64,000 bases of DNA from Panonychus citri (Eukaryota > Arthropoda > Arachnida > Trombidiformes > Tetranychidae), in contig NW_026515445.1 in assembly GCF_014898815.1 (NCBI RefSeq), positions 930,001 through 994,000 on the forward strand, written 5' to 3'. Position 1 is the first letter of the stretch; every line of letters begins with the position of its first letter. Both the position numbers and the translations under genes were made by a program. Positions 12,642-24,820 of the stretch are shown in pieces. The notes under the pieces were generated by a model. That model worked only from the letters and a program-made list of their open reading frames with translations, was not told where the DNA came from and made no database searches.

Positions 12642-14521
12642 TCAATGATCATGACAAGAGTATAATCGAGTCGATTGAGGTGGTGGCTGATGATGATTAG
12701 GTGGATGGTGATTTACTGGATGATGTCCAGTTGGTTGGTCACTTTTTTTATTACTCGAATTGGTATTATTGGTACTATTTGATGTATTTGTTGGAATCAC
12801 TTGATTGTTGTTTAAATGGTGATGATGATTAACGTTATTAACGGTATGATGGTGATGGTGATGGTGATGATCAAGGCCATGATGATGATGATGATTAACG
12901 TTATTACCGTTATTTGAATTGTTATTACCTCGGGCTGATATTACATCTTTATAATCCTCTTCACATAGAATCCTCTCTTCATAGAGATAGAAACGATCAC
13001 CAACACAAAACCTACTCAAAGAAATTAAAATACAAATTAATTAGATTAATCTGATTAGTGAAACAATCAATTTACCATGAAAACATATTAATATTACAAC
13101 CAAACAATTAGAATTGATTTAATTTCCAATTTCATTGGTTCTATTTTTGTTATTATTAATAAAAAGCAGAATTGAATCACCACCTACTCGTTAAATTGTT
13201 TATTGTCATTCTCATTTTGATTGACAATTAAAATTAAATTAAATTAAATTAAATTGGAAAACCTTTACCCGGTTCCGGTTTCAATGTTAATAATAACAAT
13301 AACAATAACAATAACAACAACAATTACAGTTATGATTAAGTTCAATTCAATTATTTGACAATTGTAACAATCAAATTTAATCAGTTGGAGATAAATTTTC
13401 ATTACTCTTTCTCTTAATCATGTTTAGCTGATTAAGTTTTTTTTTCTGTTGGCTAAATCAATAAACTAACCATTAATTTATCATCATTAATCACTACTAA
13501 TACTATTCCTCATTTAATTGTCGATAGAATGATTTATGATCAACAATTTACTTCTCATCTAATTTAATATTAGTATTGATTATATTATTACTTTTTTCAT
13601 TCTCTATTCAATCTCTAGGGTTTCCTATGTAGTTTATTATTATTATTGAATAAACAATTTAATCTATTAATAATAATAATAATAATAATCATCATCATAA
13701 TTTAATATGAATGAAATTTAATAACAATTTATATATTAACAATTTAATGATAATGGTGACATGATTAAAAGAAGAGATGAAAAAATAATTTTTGTTCCAT
13801 CAACTTTTAATTAAATAATTAATGAGATAGAAATGAATTTCAAATGAATCTAAAGTATTTCAATTAATTAATTATTGAGATTTCAAGTTTTGGAAACATT
13901 ATCATCATGATTATGTTGATAATCTGGTGAAATTGTTTACAATTAGATTAACAAGTTGAGCGGAAAAGGAAATGGTTTTTTAGTTTTCTCGTTATTTTTC
14001 AGTTGGATGGTTAATTTTTGTCGATTGTTGAATTGAATTAATTTGATTGATTGATTGATTGATTGATTACATACCTTTGATTACAAGATTGACAAGCGAA
14101 ACAATCAAGATGATAACTATTACCACGAGCTCTCATAACGTACTCGAAACTGGGAATATCTTTGTGACAGGCTGAGCAAATTCCGGTTCGACCAAATAAT
14201 CTGAACATTTCCAACGATTTTTTCAAATGGAAACAATTTATCAATTTAATTTATCGATTTCGAATTTTTCTTCCACTCAAATTCTTACCTGAAATAATCT
14301 CGTTTACAAAGTAACAAATCGGCTTTGGCATAAAACGTTGTGGACATTTCGGCCAATGGACCTTTACACAATGAACATTTAAGACAATTCTCGTGCCAGA
14401 ACTTTTCGACCGCTTCCAAAAGATACTGTTCTTTAATCAGTTCATTACATCCTGAACAGAAAGGTAATCGTTCACCGATTAAAGATGAAATTGAATTTCC
14501 AGAAACTTTTCTCTCCATCAT
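12642..14521 (-). CDS. Bx: LIM-only transcriptional cofactor, Beadex/LMO1-3 type, with His-rich tail
   Basis: Exons 14521-14289, 14200-14075 and 13011-12642 give 242 residues in frame. LIM1 (from CSGCNELIKEQYLLEA to LLCKRDYFR) and LIM2 (from CSACHKDIPSFEYVMRARG to ERILCEEDY) carry the full set of zinc ligands. The linker LFGRTG and the run YHLDCFACQSCNQRFCVGD match LMO1/2/3 and Drosophila Beadex far better than LMO4 or LIM-homeodomain proteins; no homeodomain follows. LMO proteins bind LDB/Chip and block LIM-homeodomain complexes such as Apterous (known). Unusually, about 95 residues follow LIM2, rich in His, Asn and Pro with runs of His encoded by CAT repeats; vertebrate LMO1-3 have a short tail. 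Introns are 88 and 1,063 nt. Start chosen at the first ATG, 22 codons before the first zinc ligand. Confidence 0.93.
12819..12896 (-). repeat. CAT trinucleotide arrays encoding poly-His in the LMO tail
   Basis: Imperfect ATG/GTG-type triplets on the plus strand read as CAT/CAC on the coding strand, giving two His-rich blocks separated by a copy of the same AACGTTAATCATCA-like unit. Triplet repeats of this kind often vary in length between individuals. Confidence 0.75.
13668..13689. repeat. (AAT)n microsatellite
   Basis: About seven AAT units within the large intron of the LIM-only gene. Confidence 0.8.
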
Positions 14522-15157
14522 TTTTAATTATAAATGAAAAGGTGAAGATGATGATGATGATGAGAGACACGAAAGAAACTGAGAGATTGGATGAAAGACA
14601 CTAAACAATATCCATCAATATTTGAAAATCAATTCAGATGATGAGGAAGATAAAGATGAAGATGAAGATGATGTTATTAAGGTTGCACAGATTCACTTCA
14701 CAACAGAAAAATAATATCAATCAGAAGGCGAGAATCTGAGAGTCAGATATTAATATATAAAAAGAGTAACAATAACAAAGAGAAATGATAAAAATGAGAT
14801 GATGATGATGAGAGAGAAGAAGAGAAAATAATAATAAATACGAAGATGAACAAGTATTAATAGTAGAAGATGATGAAGAAGATGGTGATGATAATGATAA
14901 CTGTGTAAGGGATTTAAACACAATAATAACAGAACCGGGATATTGAGTCTCTCAGCATTTCAACTCTCTCTCTCTCTCTCTTTCCCAGGCCTGATCATCA
15001 ATCCCATAGATCACGCATGTTCACCTACTTTGCCTTAGCTCCCTCATCATCCTCAGCATCCCTATCACCATTATCATCCTCCTGGAGGATGAAGATAAAG
15101 AAATTTGTATATAAATGGTAAAATGATGCGTGTGAGTGCATCAACATCAATCCAATT

Positions 15158-15160
<3 letters not shown>

Positions 15161-15191
<31 letters not shown>
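15161..15191. repeat. (TC)n microsatellite
   Basis: About 15 uninterrupted TC dinucleotides. Confidence 0.95.
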
Positions 15192-15196
<5 letters not shown>

Positions 15197-15743
15197 AATT
15201 TTGCGATTTGTAATAAAATTGCTCTTTCTTTATTCCTTTTCTGTTTCTTTCTTCTTCGTCCTCCACAGGCCATTTCAATAAATTCACCATCACCATCAAT
15301 CCTATCAAAGTTTCTCTCTCTCTCCATCATCTTCTTATTATATTGTTTAGCCTTTATCTATTTCTCTTCATCTTCTCTTTCTCATCATGTCGACCTTTAT
15401 AATTCTAGATGTTTACTTGAAACGACACTTTTTTTATATTTCATTTTGACGTTAATTCTGAGCAAATCTTGGTAAATTGTTGGTCACTTGTTTATCTGTT
15501 AGTTTTTTTTTCTTTCTCTTCAAATGAAAAGAGAAAAGGAAACAGAAAGAGATGATGAAGATGCGGATGATAAGAAGGAAGATAGAAAATGCATTAAGTT
15601 AACAACAAATTGGTTAAAGTGAGAGAGAAAAAGGAAGATAAAAAGATGAGAAGATAGAAAGCAAAATAGAAAGAGGTTAGTTCATTAACCAAATGAACTT
15701 TTTTCTGTTAACATTTTCTGGTAACAAACCTCATTAGCTTAAT

Positions 15744-15744
<1 letters not shown>

Positions 15745-15778
<34 letters not shown>
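15745..15778. repeat. (GA)n microsatellite
   Basis: About 17 uninterrupted GA dinucleotides. It lies 550 bases from a (TC)n array, so the two could form an imperfect inverted pair. GA tracts are also binding sites for GAGA-factor-like proteins in insects (known). Confidence 0.95.
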
Positions 15779-15780
<2 letters not shown>

Positions 15781-16280
15781 AGGACACCAATACCCAATTA
15801 CATTAATACAGTGATAATAATGATAAAAGTATCTTAATCTTTACAATGGACTCGAGATTCACGTTGGTCCGTTTTCTCATCATTTCCGTTTCTGGTGAAA
15901 AAGAGGGAGGAAAATGTTCATCTTTTCCTTTTATTTTTTGTTGTCGCCTTTTGTTTTCTCATCACATTTAATTGGCAACAGATTAACTAACACAGTAGAA
16001 GAAACAATTACCATTAACAGTAACAATTAAAGCTCCAAGTAAATTAACTTATCCATAAATTATTATAATAACAATTAAAATGTTTGCCTCTTTCCCTCAT
16101 ATGTTATTGTTGAGTTACTTTTCCTTTTAACTTATCTTGCAATTAATTGCTACTGTTTTTTTTTCTGCTGCTGTGACTCTGTAACTATAAATGAGTGTGT
16201 TTATTCAAATTAAAATTGATTGCATTTCATTAATTTTAATGAAAACTAAATTATAATTATCAGTTCACTTTGCCAACTAT

Positions 16281-16350
16281 TCGCAGTTTAGTAAACACGT
16301 TACTCTCCAGGCGGCGTTGGAACGAGTTTCGGCTAAAACGTTTTCGGTCG
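16281..16350. promoter_or_regulatory. CpG-dense block, candidate promoter or 5' exon
   Basis: Nine CpG dinucleotides in 70 bases inside a region that is otherwise nearly CpG-free and AT-rich. On the minus strand the block is followed by a possible donor (GTAACG), so it could be a non-coding first exon of the LIM-only gene whose ATG lies 1.8 kb downstream. No transcript evidence is available here. Confidence 0.3.
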
Positions 16351-16681
16351 TTTGATTTTCCCAGTTAATTGTTGTTTTAATTGTTTCTGGTCATCTTTTC
16401 GACCACAATGGTGAACATTATGGTTTCATATAGACTGGAGATTCCAATTTGTTTGCTTATTAATGAACCCGAACCCATTAAGTTGACCCTTTTGTTGTTC
16501 CCAAAGTGTAACACTAACGAAGTCTCTTCATCCTTATTGTTGTTTACGCGCTGTTGTTATGAACAATTAAATTAATCGAGTTTTTATTTGGATATTTTCA
16601 TATATCAACTATGGATGATACAAGTATCATCATCATTATTTCTCCATCATATTAAAGGGCTCATTATTTAAGCCACAAACC

Positions 16682-16702
16682 AGAGAGAGAGAGAGAGAGA
16701 GA
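16682..16702. repeat. (AG)n microsatellite
   Basis: Ten uninterrupted AG units. Confidence 0.9.
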
Positions 16703-17100
16703 TTAGACAGAGTTTTGTTTCTTTTCTCCATTTTCTGTTTTTTTCTCTCAATTCTCTTTCTCTTGATGGAAATAATATATTAGTGAAAGTGCGAGATGTT
16801 AATGCTATTTAATGATAACAATGATGATTACATTTGATGAGAGAGAATCGACTCTCCCTTTTGCTCTTAATGGTTCTCAGAATTAAAATGTAATAGGAAA
16901 GAAAGAGAGACTTGGAAGACAAGGGAAGATATTTGCATCTAATCTTGATTCGAGTCTCTTTTCTGCTTATTACATTCAAGTCAATGGAAACTTAATTAAC
17001 TCAATTAAATTGGTTTTATTTACGATACAGTAACAACAGTCTTCCTCATCATCTTCATTATCATCATCGTTCTCAAGTCTTTACTAATTTATTTTCTATC

Positions 17101-17131
17101 TCTCATCCTCATCCTCATCCTCATCCTCATC
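17101..17131. repeat. Hexanucleotide tandem repeat (CTCATC)n
   Basis: Five near-perfect copies of a six-base unit, TCATCC in phase, in the spacer upstream of the LIM-only gene. Confidence 0.9.
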
Positions 17132-20100
17132 TCTCTCCATCCAAACGCTCAATTGCTTTTCCACTCTCACTTTGACATAGATTTTCATTTATCTGGTTAC
17201 CATTAATTTGAATTGACTCCCTAATGAGATCTCATTTCATGGTTTCATCGAGTCCAATAGTTATTACAATTAGTTAATTCTCATAAGGAACTACGGACCG
17301 AAATCTTTACCTTAACAACTTACGAACAATTTAATTGTAAACAGTTAATTCACAATTGACTTAATTTTCCATTTTTGTTTCCACAAAATAAAACAACAAT
17401 TAACTTCAATTCCTATGATGATGTTGATCAAATTTAGAGTTAATTTATACTCGATTAATATCACTTTTAGATTTATATTTATATAAATTACTATTAATTT
17501 AGTTAATTGTTATCAAAAAGATTTTTTCTTCAACCTTGTTGATTAAATTTTCTGCTCATTTAATTTGAAAGCTTAATGATTTAACAAATCAAATCAACAG
17601 CAATCAACAGGGAAACACTACAATAGGAAAAAAAGTAATTTGCAAAACTGAATTAACTTTGAAATAATAACAAAACAATCCAATTAATTATAACCATTCA
17701 ATAAGTAATTAAACATTTACCATTTAATTGTGAAACTGTGTTAGTTTGATTAAACAAAATTTAATCACAAACATTTCATTAAACTAAATTAAAAAAAACT
17801 CCCCCAACAATCAAGTGAAACTATTTTGTTGCCTGGTCTTTAAATTAGATTACCAACTGAATAGTGAATGTAATTTATTAATGTTTACATACATTAGATG
17901 ATTAGACAACAATTTAGTTAACCATTGGGTGTAGGTAATACAAGGTTGACTGATTTAATCAACAATCAGTTAATCATACAATTTAATAAGCATCATCCTT
18001 TGACCAGTTAACCTTAAATCAGTTGATTGTCAAATTAGTGAATCAATATTAATCATCTGATGATAAAATAATGTTAATCATTGAGTAAATAGTGAAATAA
18101 TTTAAAAGGTCACTTTTCAATTAACCAAATTGAACAACAATCAACTAATAGTTTTAGCATTTTCAATCATCTAATTGCATGTTTAACTAATCAACCATAA
18201 TAATAATGATTAGATACATTGATCAAATCAAATAAATTGTAATTTACTTTTCCATTTTCACTATTGGTTAACAATCAATTGATCATTTGATGATTTATCT
18301 AATATAAATGGTTAATTGTATTGACCCTTTAATTAAAATTTATTGATTTCTATGTTTTTGTCAACTGGCTAATTGTAATCAATTAATCAACTAATAAAAA
18401 GAGTTACTTTTTTTAATTAACGAGAAAACTTTTCTCAAAGTTTAATTGATTAATTTGAATGACACAATTAGTATTAAACCGGATTAATTTTCACTTGAGA
18501 TGATTTTAATTGGACTGCCCATCAGAATTAACTTTAATCAAATCAAATCTATCAAGAAAATTAAAATGACAACAACAATAACATAACCAAAACTTTACGG
18601 ATATTTATTGCTGTTTAATTTTAATTGTCAACAATTTAATTAAATATGTCATTAACTGAGTGAAAGTGTAAGTAATGATAACAGTTGAGAGGAAATTAAT
18701 TAATTTGTTTCTGATTTAATTTCACTTTTTTTTCCTTTTCTTCAACTAAACAATTAATCTTCACAATTTAATCAAATCCAATCAACTGACAATTGAATTA
18801 TTATCAACTATTATTATTATTAAATTGCCCGAGTTTGTTTGTCTATTTATTGTTGATTAATGTTGATCATCATTTTAATTGTATATTATTAATCAATTGT
18901 TGTGTCTCTCCCTCTCGTATCATGATCAGAGTAATTTAATTAAATCCAATGGAAATGATTAAATCAGTTGATAATCACAATCAATACTAAAAATTTAATT
19001 AGATAGAAAAGGGGAAAATAGTTAAATTAACTAGCAAATTAAGTTAATGATTAATAAAATGAAATTAAATTGAATGAGAAAATGAGAAAGGAAAAAAAAA
19101 TCAACTAGATAATCAACCTGATCAATTGAAAGTTAATTAATTTGATCAAAAGGGATTGTTATTATTATTTCCTATTCTTTGTGATTAAATGAATGAAATT
19201 AAATTAATTTACCAATGATTACGTTGATGATAATATTAATTGCATGCAATTCCGGTCTGCAATTATAGTTAAGGAATTAACTTGATTGAGAAGGTCAATT
19301 AAAGATGATCAATTAACTGCTTCCACACACAACCTCATCCACTAATTAACTTAATTAATGAAAGGAAAAAGGTAAAAACTAATTTCAATTTAATCAACAG
19401 AAAGTATAACTTATAATAATAAAAAGTAACAATTACCATTGATTATCAAAAATTAAAGTCACGTTCTTATTAACCATGATTAGTGGGTAGCAATAGTACA
19501 ACAGTTAAATAAATTGTAATCATAATGGATAATAATCAAACTAATCAACTAGGAAAAGCAAAAACTAACTAACTAATTAACTGATCAAATTGTAATGTGA
19601 GAGATGAAAAAAAAACGATATTAAAAGATTTCCTTGTATAAACTGATGGAGCTTAATGAAACTTTGAGATACAATAAAGTAAGTGAGTGTATTAATCAAT
19701 ATTGATCATGATGATGATTAAGTTGATTGTTTCAATCAATACGAAGCAGAAAAAATAACAACAATCAAAGACAATTAACTTTTTTTTGTCCAGGTTATAA
19801 AAACTATAAATATAATAAGAGAAACAAGAAAGTGAAAGTTTAGACTTGAAACATTACAACTCATAAGTATTACTGAAGTAAAAGGTTTTGTTTGATTGTT
19901 GTTATTTGCTTGCAGTGATTTAATCTCGTCCATTTTATCATCCTCATCATCATGGTCATCATCATGTCCATCACTCGTCCACAAACAAAAGAGGAAGATT
20001 GAAATGATTGGCGAAAATTGCTTTTCCTTTGGATTACATTGGAAAAAGTATATGAAAGAGCAAAAAAGTAACAACAAGAAGATGATGAAGATGAAAAAGA

Positions 20101-23100
20101 GGAAGAAAAAATAACGTCACTTAAATTGATTCTTTCGCCATCATCATAATATTATCATCATTATTATTACGAAACTGAGCAAATCAGGGAGATGAAGATA
20201 CTTTAATTAAATCGATTGGATGAATGACGACAATATAATATATTAGCTCAGCTTCATTTCTAGTTAATTTTCGTGATATCATGAAACTGGTAAGGTGAAA
20301 ATACCATAGATTTCATATTAACCGTTATAACTTGAATATTAACAATTTAATATAAATACTAACAAAATAATCAACAATGAATCTGATTAAAAAGCCAATT
20401 TTGTTTCCATTACAACAATCATTCAATTGAAAGGAAATATTTTCCTATTAAAATATAATAATAACAAGGGAATGAATAAAATTTTCTCAAGCTTCACTCA
20501 TCGTCCACCCCAATCATCCTTTAGCATCCTCATCTTCTTGACCAGTTCAGTAACTAATATTATCATTGTTCAATTTTCTCTCTCTCTCTCCATTTCAAGT
20601 ATTCATTCAATTTCTTTAAACAATAACATATTATTTTTATCATTCCCTAGCAAAGTAATATTATAAGTGGATACTTTCATTGTTCCTACCCCTTAATTGC
20701 CCTTGCTTATCTTCCTTATCATCATTTTGACTCTTTCTTTTTCTCTTTCTTCCTCATCTTCCTCTTCTAATACTTTGTCTTAACTAGATTGGATGGATCC
20801 ATTAGTAAATTGAGATGTATTTGTTACTATTAGGAAGCCTCTTTTTTTCTTGTTCTTCAGACATAAACAAACATACACAGTAGATACAGAGACCTGTGGA
20901 CATTAGTTTAATATCTTATTCTGTGTATTACTTATATTTGATTAAATACATTATTATCATTACTTTTTTTCCGATGAAAATATCGTTTATTAAGATATTA
21001 AAAAGCAATAATTTCTATCAAACAATTTGCTAAATAACAATTAACTTGATTTTCTTATTCTCTCTTATCCTTTATCTGTTTCTTACACCTGATATTTGTT
21101 CAATTGTTGTTATCTAATTGTTGTTTAAATTGTATTAATATTTCCATTGCATTTTCTTAGACATGTTATTATATTTATCATATTATTTGGTATTGTTATT
21201 GTTGATGTTACTACTGATTGTGTTTTGGAAAAGTTTAGTTTTTTTTATCGAGTTGAACAAAGTTCTATAAGAAAGATAATTCGAGACCTTGTTATCATTA
21301 TTATTAAGTTTTCAGATGATTATATGATATTAATCTGTTAGGTGATATTTGAAACAATTCAATATCTCAATTCATTTTAAAAGAAATGATTACGTTCCTG
21401 TTAACTGAATTAAGATGATTGGATAACGTGATCTTGAAATATAATGTTCATAAACAGAGAGAGAGAGAGAGAGAAAGGAAGGTTAACTCTGAATTACAAA
21501 GACTCACAAGTAATTCAGACAGTGTGATGATGATGATGATGACTAGGAGGATGAGGATGAGGAAGATGAAAGAGAGAGACTTGAAAATTGTGTTGTCGTA
21601 TGATAGGTTAAGTGTATTTGTGTGTTGCTCTATGAGGTGAATGGGATTCCTTTGTAGGACTTAACAGATCCTTTTATCGTCTTCACTATTAACTATAAAT
21701 CTTAGGCCATTTTTTTGTGATCATCAAAGTTATTGGATGAAGAAAGAAAGAGGAAGATGATGGTAAAGTGAGCCTCCTCCACCCTCGGGGTGGAAAAAAA
21801 ACTGGGAGTGAGAAAAGGAAGATAAAAATTGATAGAGAGATAAATAGACAGAGAGAGACAGTGAGTTGCATTAAAAGGAAACCGATGTCAAAATGTATCT
21901 TCATTAACCCAAGCGGATTCATCCCATCAACACAACTCAAGTTAAAAGGTACCTAGAAGATGAGGATGACGATGATGATGATGAACAAGAGAATGCTTTT
22001 CATGTTGTTGTTAGTTAATAGTATTTGCAATACACCAGGATGATGATTATGAGGAAGAAGATGAGTGAGAAAATGAAGATTCCATTCTTATATTGATAAT
22101 GATATATTTCACTTACAGTTGTATACAAACAAAACAAGTAACGAGGATAAATCATTTGGGTGATAAAGTGATTATTTTGTTTTCTACCTTTAGTTTTTTC
22201 TTGTTGTTCTTGATAATACTTATTATTGTTTCTTTTAGCACGTAAACATATTAACACTCACACAGTCAATTTGTGTGTGTGTGTTGATTAAATCCCTGCA
22301 AATTGTCAGAGACCATTTTAATCAATTAACTTAATGTCAAGGTGTAACAATGTGTTACAATAATATTAATTGTTGTCTATCTTTAACCCAAAACCATTAG
22401 TGTTAAGATGCTCGAGAAGTGATTCCCAAGATGTGAGTAACTATTATCAACCTAAAACTGAAACAAACATTTTGCATTCAATTAAATGCTCTTAATGATA
22501 CTATTAATGTTGTTATTTGCACGTCGAGTGGGTGGTGGTGGGAGTGGGACTCGATTCTTGTTATATCTTGTGTTGATAGGAAGATAGAATGATGATAAAA
22601 GTGCAAAAATGATAATGAAATTGATCTTAAGTGAAAAAAGGAGTTCAAAGTAATGCTTGAAATGGGTTTCCTATGTAACGAAACAATTATATTGATTAAG
22701 TTCATGTATTGGATAAAAAAAGAGGATGAAGATGAAGATGAAGATGATGATGATAGTGGTGGGGTGGGGTGGGTTAGGGTGAAGATGAGGATGAGACCTG
22801 CAAGTGATTTGGACACCTCATCCATTGCTTTTGTAAATATCATAAGTAAATGATTTAATCTTATGCATTATGATTGTAATTGATTGACTCTTGTTGTGAA
22901 TGTTGATTAATTGTTTTGTATTTGTTTTCCTTGTTTGTTATTTTTGTATCAATTACCTGAAGATTTTGTATTAATATGAAAGAAACAGATTCAGTTTGAG
23001 AAATGTGATTATAATCAATGTGATTTAATTTAATTTGATGGGAACAAATGTATTATGATGATTAAAGAAACTGTTTCCTTCTCAATGTTTCGTCAATAAG

Positions 23101-24820
23101 TAACTACAGGGAAAAGTTAATCATTTGGTTGAAGGTTTATTTTTATATCATTAAGATTGGAAATGATGATAATGATGATGAAAAGATGAAAAGTTTACTG
23201 AAAGTAGGAAAATGATGATGAGACTCAGGGAATGATATAATTCTGATATGAGGTTTACAATGAAAAGGATGAGCCATGATTGAGTATCATTATCATCATC
23301 CTCATTATTATTATCATCTTCTTGTAGCATTTTTATACAGGAGAGAGAGAGAGAGACTTTATCTTTGTGATTTTATCTTAAAAACCATTGAATGATGATA
23401 ACTTGTGGTGGTTAATGACAATATCACCTTATAAGTTCATCTTTTGTATTCAACTTTTCCCCTGGTTTCTCATTTCAAAAATGATATTCCGACTCTCGGA
23501 TAATGATGATGATGGTAATGAAGATTCAGATGATGAGTTTGAGAATATGATTAAACTGATATCGAGCTCCTGTTGATACAATGAGGGTGAGTAGTAACTG
23601 GATAATGATGATATTTGGACGTAGGGATGAGGGATGAAAGGTAAAGACCGGATGCTGATGATTGATGATCTTCAAGTTTTTCCTCTCATTTTTTGTCTCC
23701 ATGAATTCACATTAAATTATCAAGCATCACAATCACCAATCTCCTTCATGTGAATATTTTTTGCTTCAATTTTTCAGGAGGAAATTGAATTAAGATGAAA
23801 TCAATGTGACACATTAATAATATAATAAAACTATTTTACGCCATTTGATTTAATTTGATTGTCTAAACAATTATCTTTCTTCATGTTAATATGATTTATT
23901 GGTCAAATATTCATAATCTAATTATAGAAACTTTTTCTCAATCGATTACTTGAGTCCAGAACTTTTTCAATTTATTCTATCATTATTATTATATTCATAT
24001 GAGATTTTTTGATTGCATTTTTGATATTATTGTTTGTTACTTCAATTCAGTTTGTTCAATTGAATTGATTCTGGAAGGAAAAACAAAGGAAAACAATTGA
24101 AATCCATTTCAATATATTGCTTTTCACTGACTGCTGATGATAATCATGAAACTGTCAATCACTTTTACCGTTATTATTACAGTTGATAAGCATCAGATTT
24201 TTGGTGATAAACAAAAAACAGATTATATTTTATATTCAATATGAATCTGGACTATGAAAAGTTGAATCGATTTTATCATGAGCATATCTTAATATAACCA
24301 TACACTTGTTTTGATAAAATCAATGAAAATGAAATGATATGGTGATGATGATGATGAGAAAGATGAGAAAGATGATAAATACAGTTACTTTCACTTTCTT
24401 TTTACATTATTTATCATCATCATGTGTATATTATTATTGGATCAAATGTTTTGCATCACGAAGATGATGAAACAGTTATCAGAATGGAGAGAGAAACTTA
24501 ATACAAATTCAATAAATTGTTGTACTTTTAACCTGCCATTAGTTTAATTTGATTAGATGATTGATTGTTTAATATTGTAATCATGTAATCAAAATTATGG
24601 TTCGCGGTTTATTGAGATGTTTGAGACTTTAATTGTGTTTAATTGGTATGAGTTTGCACAGATATGTCACAATAATTAAATAAAAAATCGTTGAGAATGT
24701 TACATTGACAAATAAATAGATTGAAAATAATTGAGTTTTTGATTAATTGGATTGTAAAGGTGAAAATTGTAATTGTAATTACAATTGACTTGTTCTTTTG
24801 GAAACCTTATTATAAGATAA

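Larger units (their letters stand above)
14522..24820. other. AT-rich, microsatellite-rich spacer upstream of Beadex
   Basis: About 10.3 kb without a supportable coding region. It holds many (TC)n/(GA)n tracts, ATG/CAT triplet runs and TTAATTGAT-type AT-rich DNA. Short open frames are low-complexity (Ser, Asp/Glu, Ile or Arg/Glu runs read through microsatellites). It lies 5' of the LIM-only gene and 3' of intersectin, so it probably contains the promoter, 5' non-coding exons and enhancers of the former. Only one compact CpG-containing block, 16281-16350, stands out. Confidence 0.6.

Noticed and set aside
12819..12896. Regularly spaced repeats resembling an array
   Set aside because: Simple CAT triplets within a coding exon, without spacers; not CRISPR.
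14522..24820. Numerous 60-120-codon open frames in the spacer
   Set aside because: All are low-complexity readings of microsatellites or AT-rich DNA without conserved motifs, splice logic or start context.
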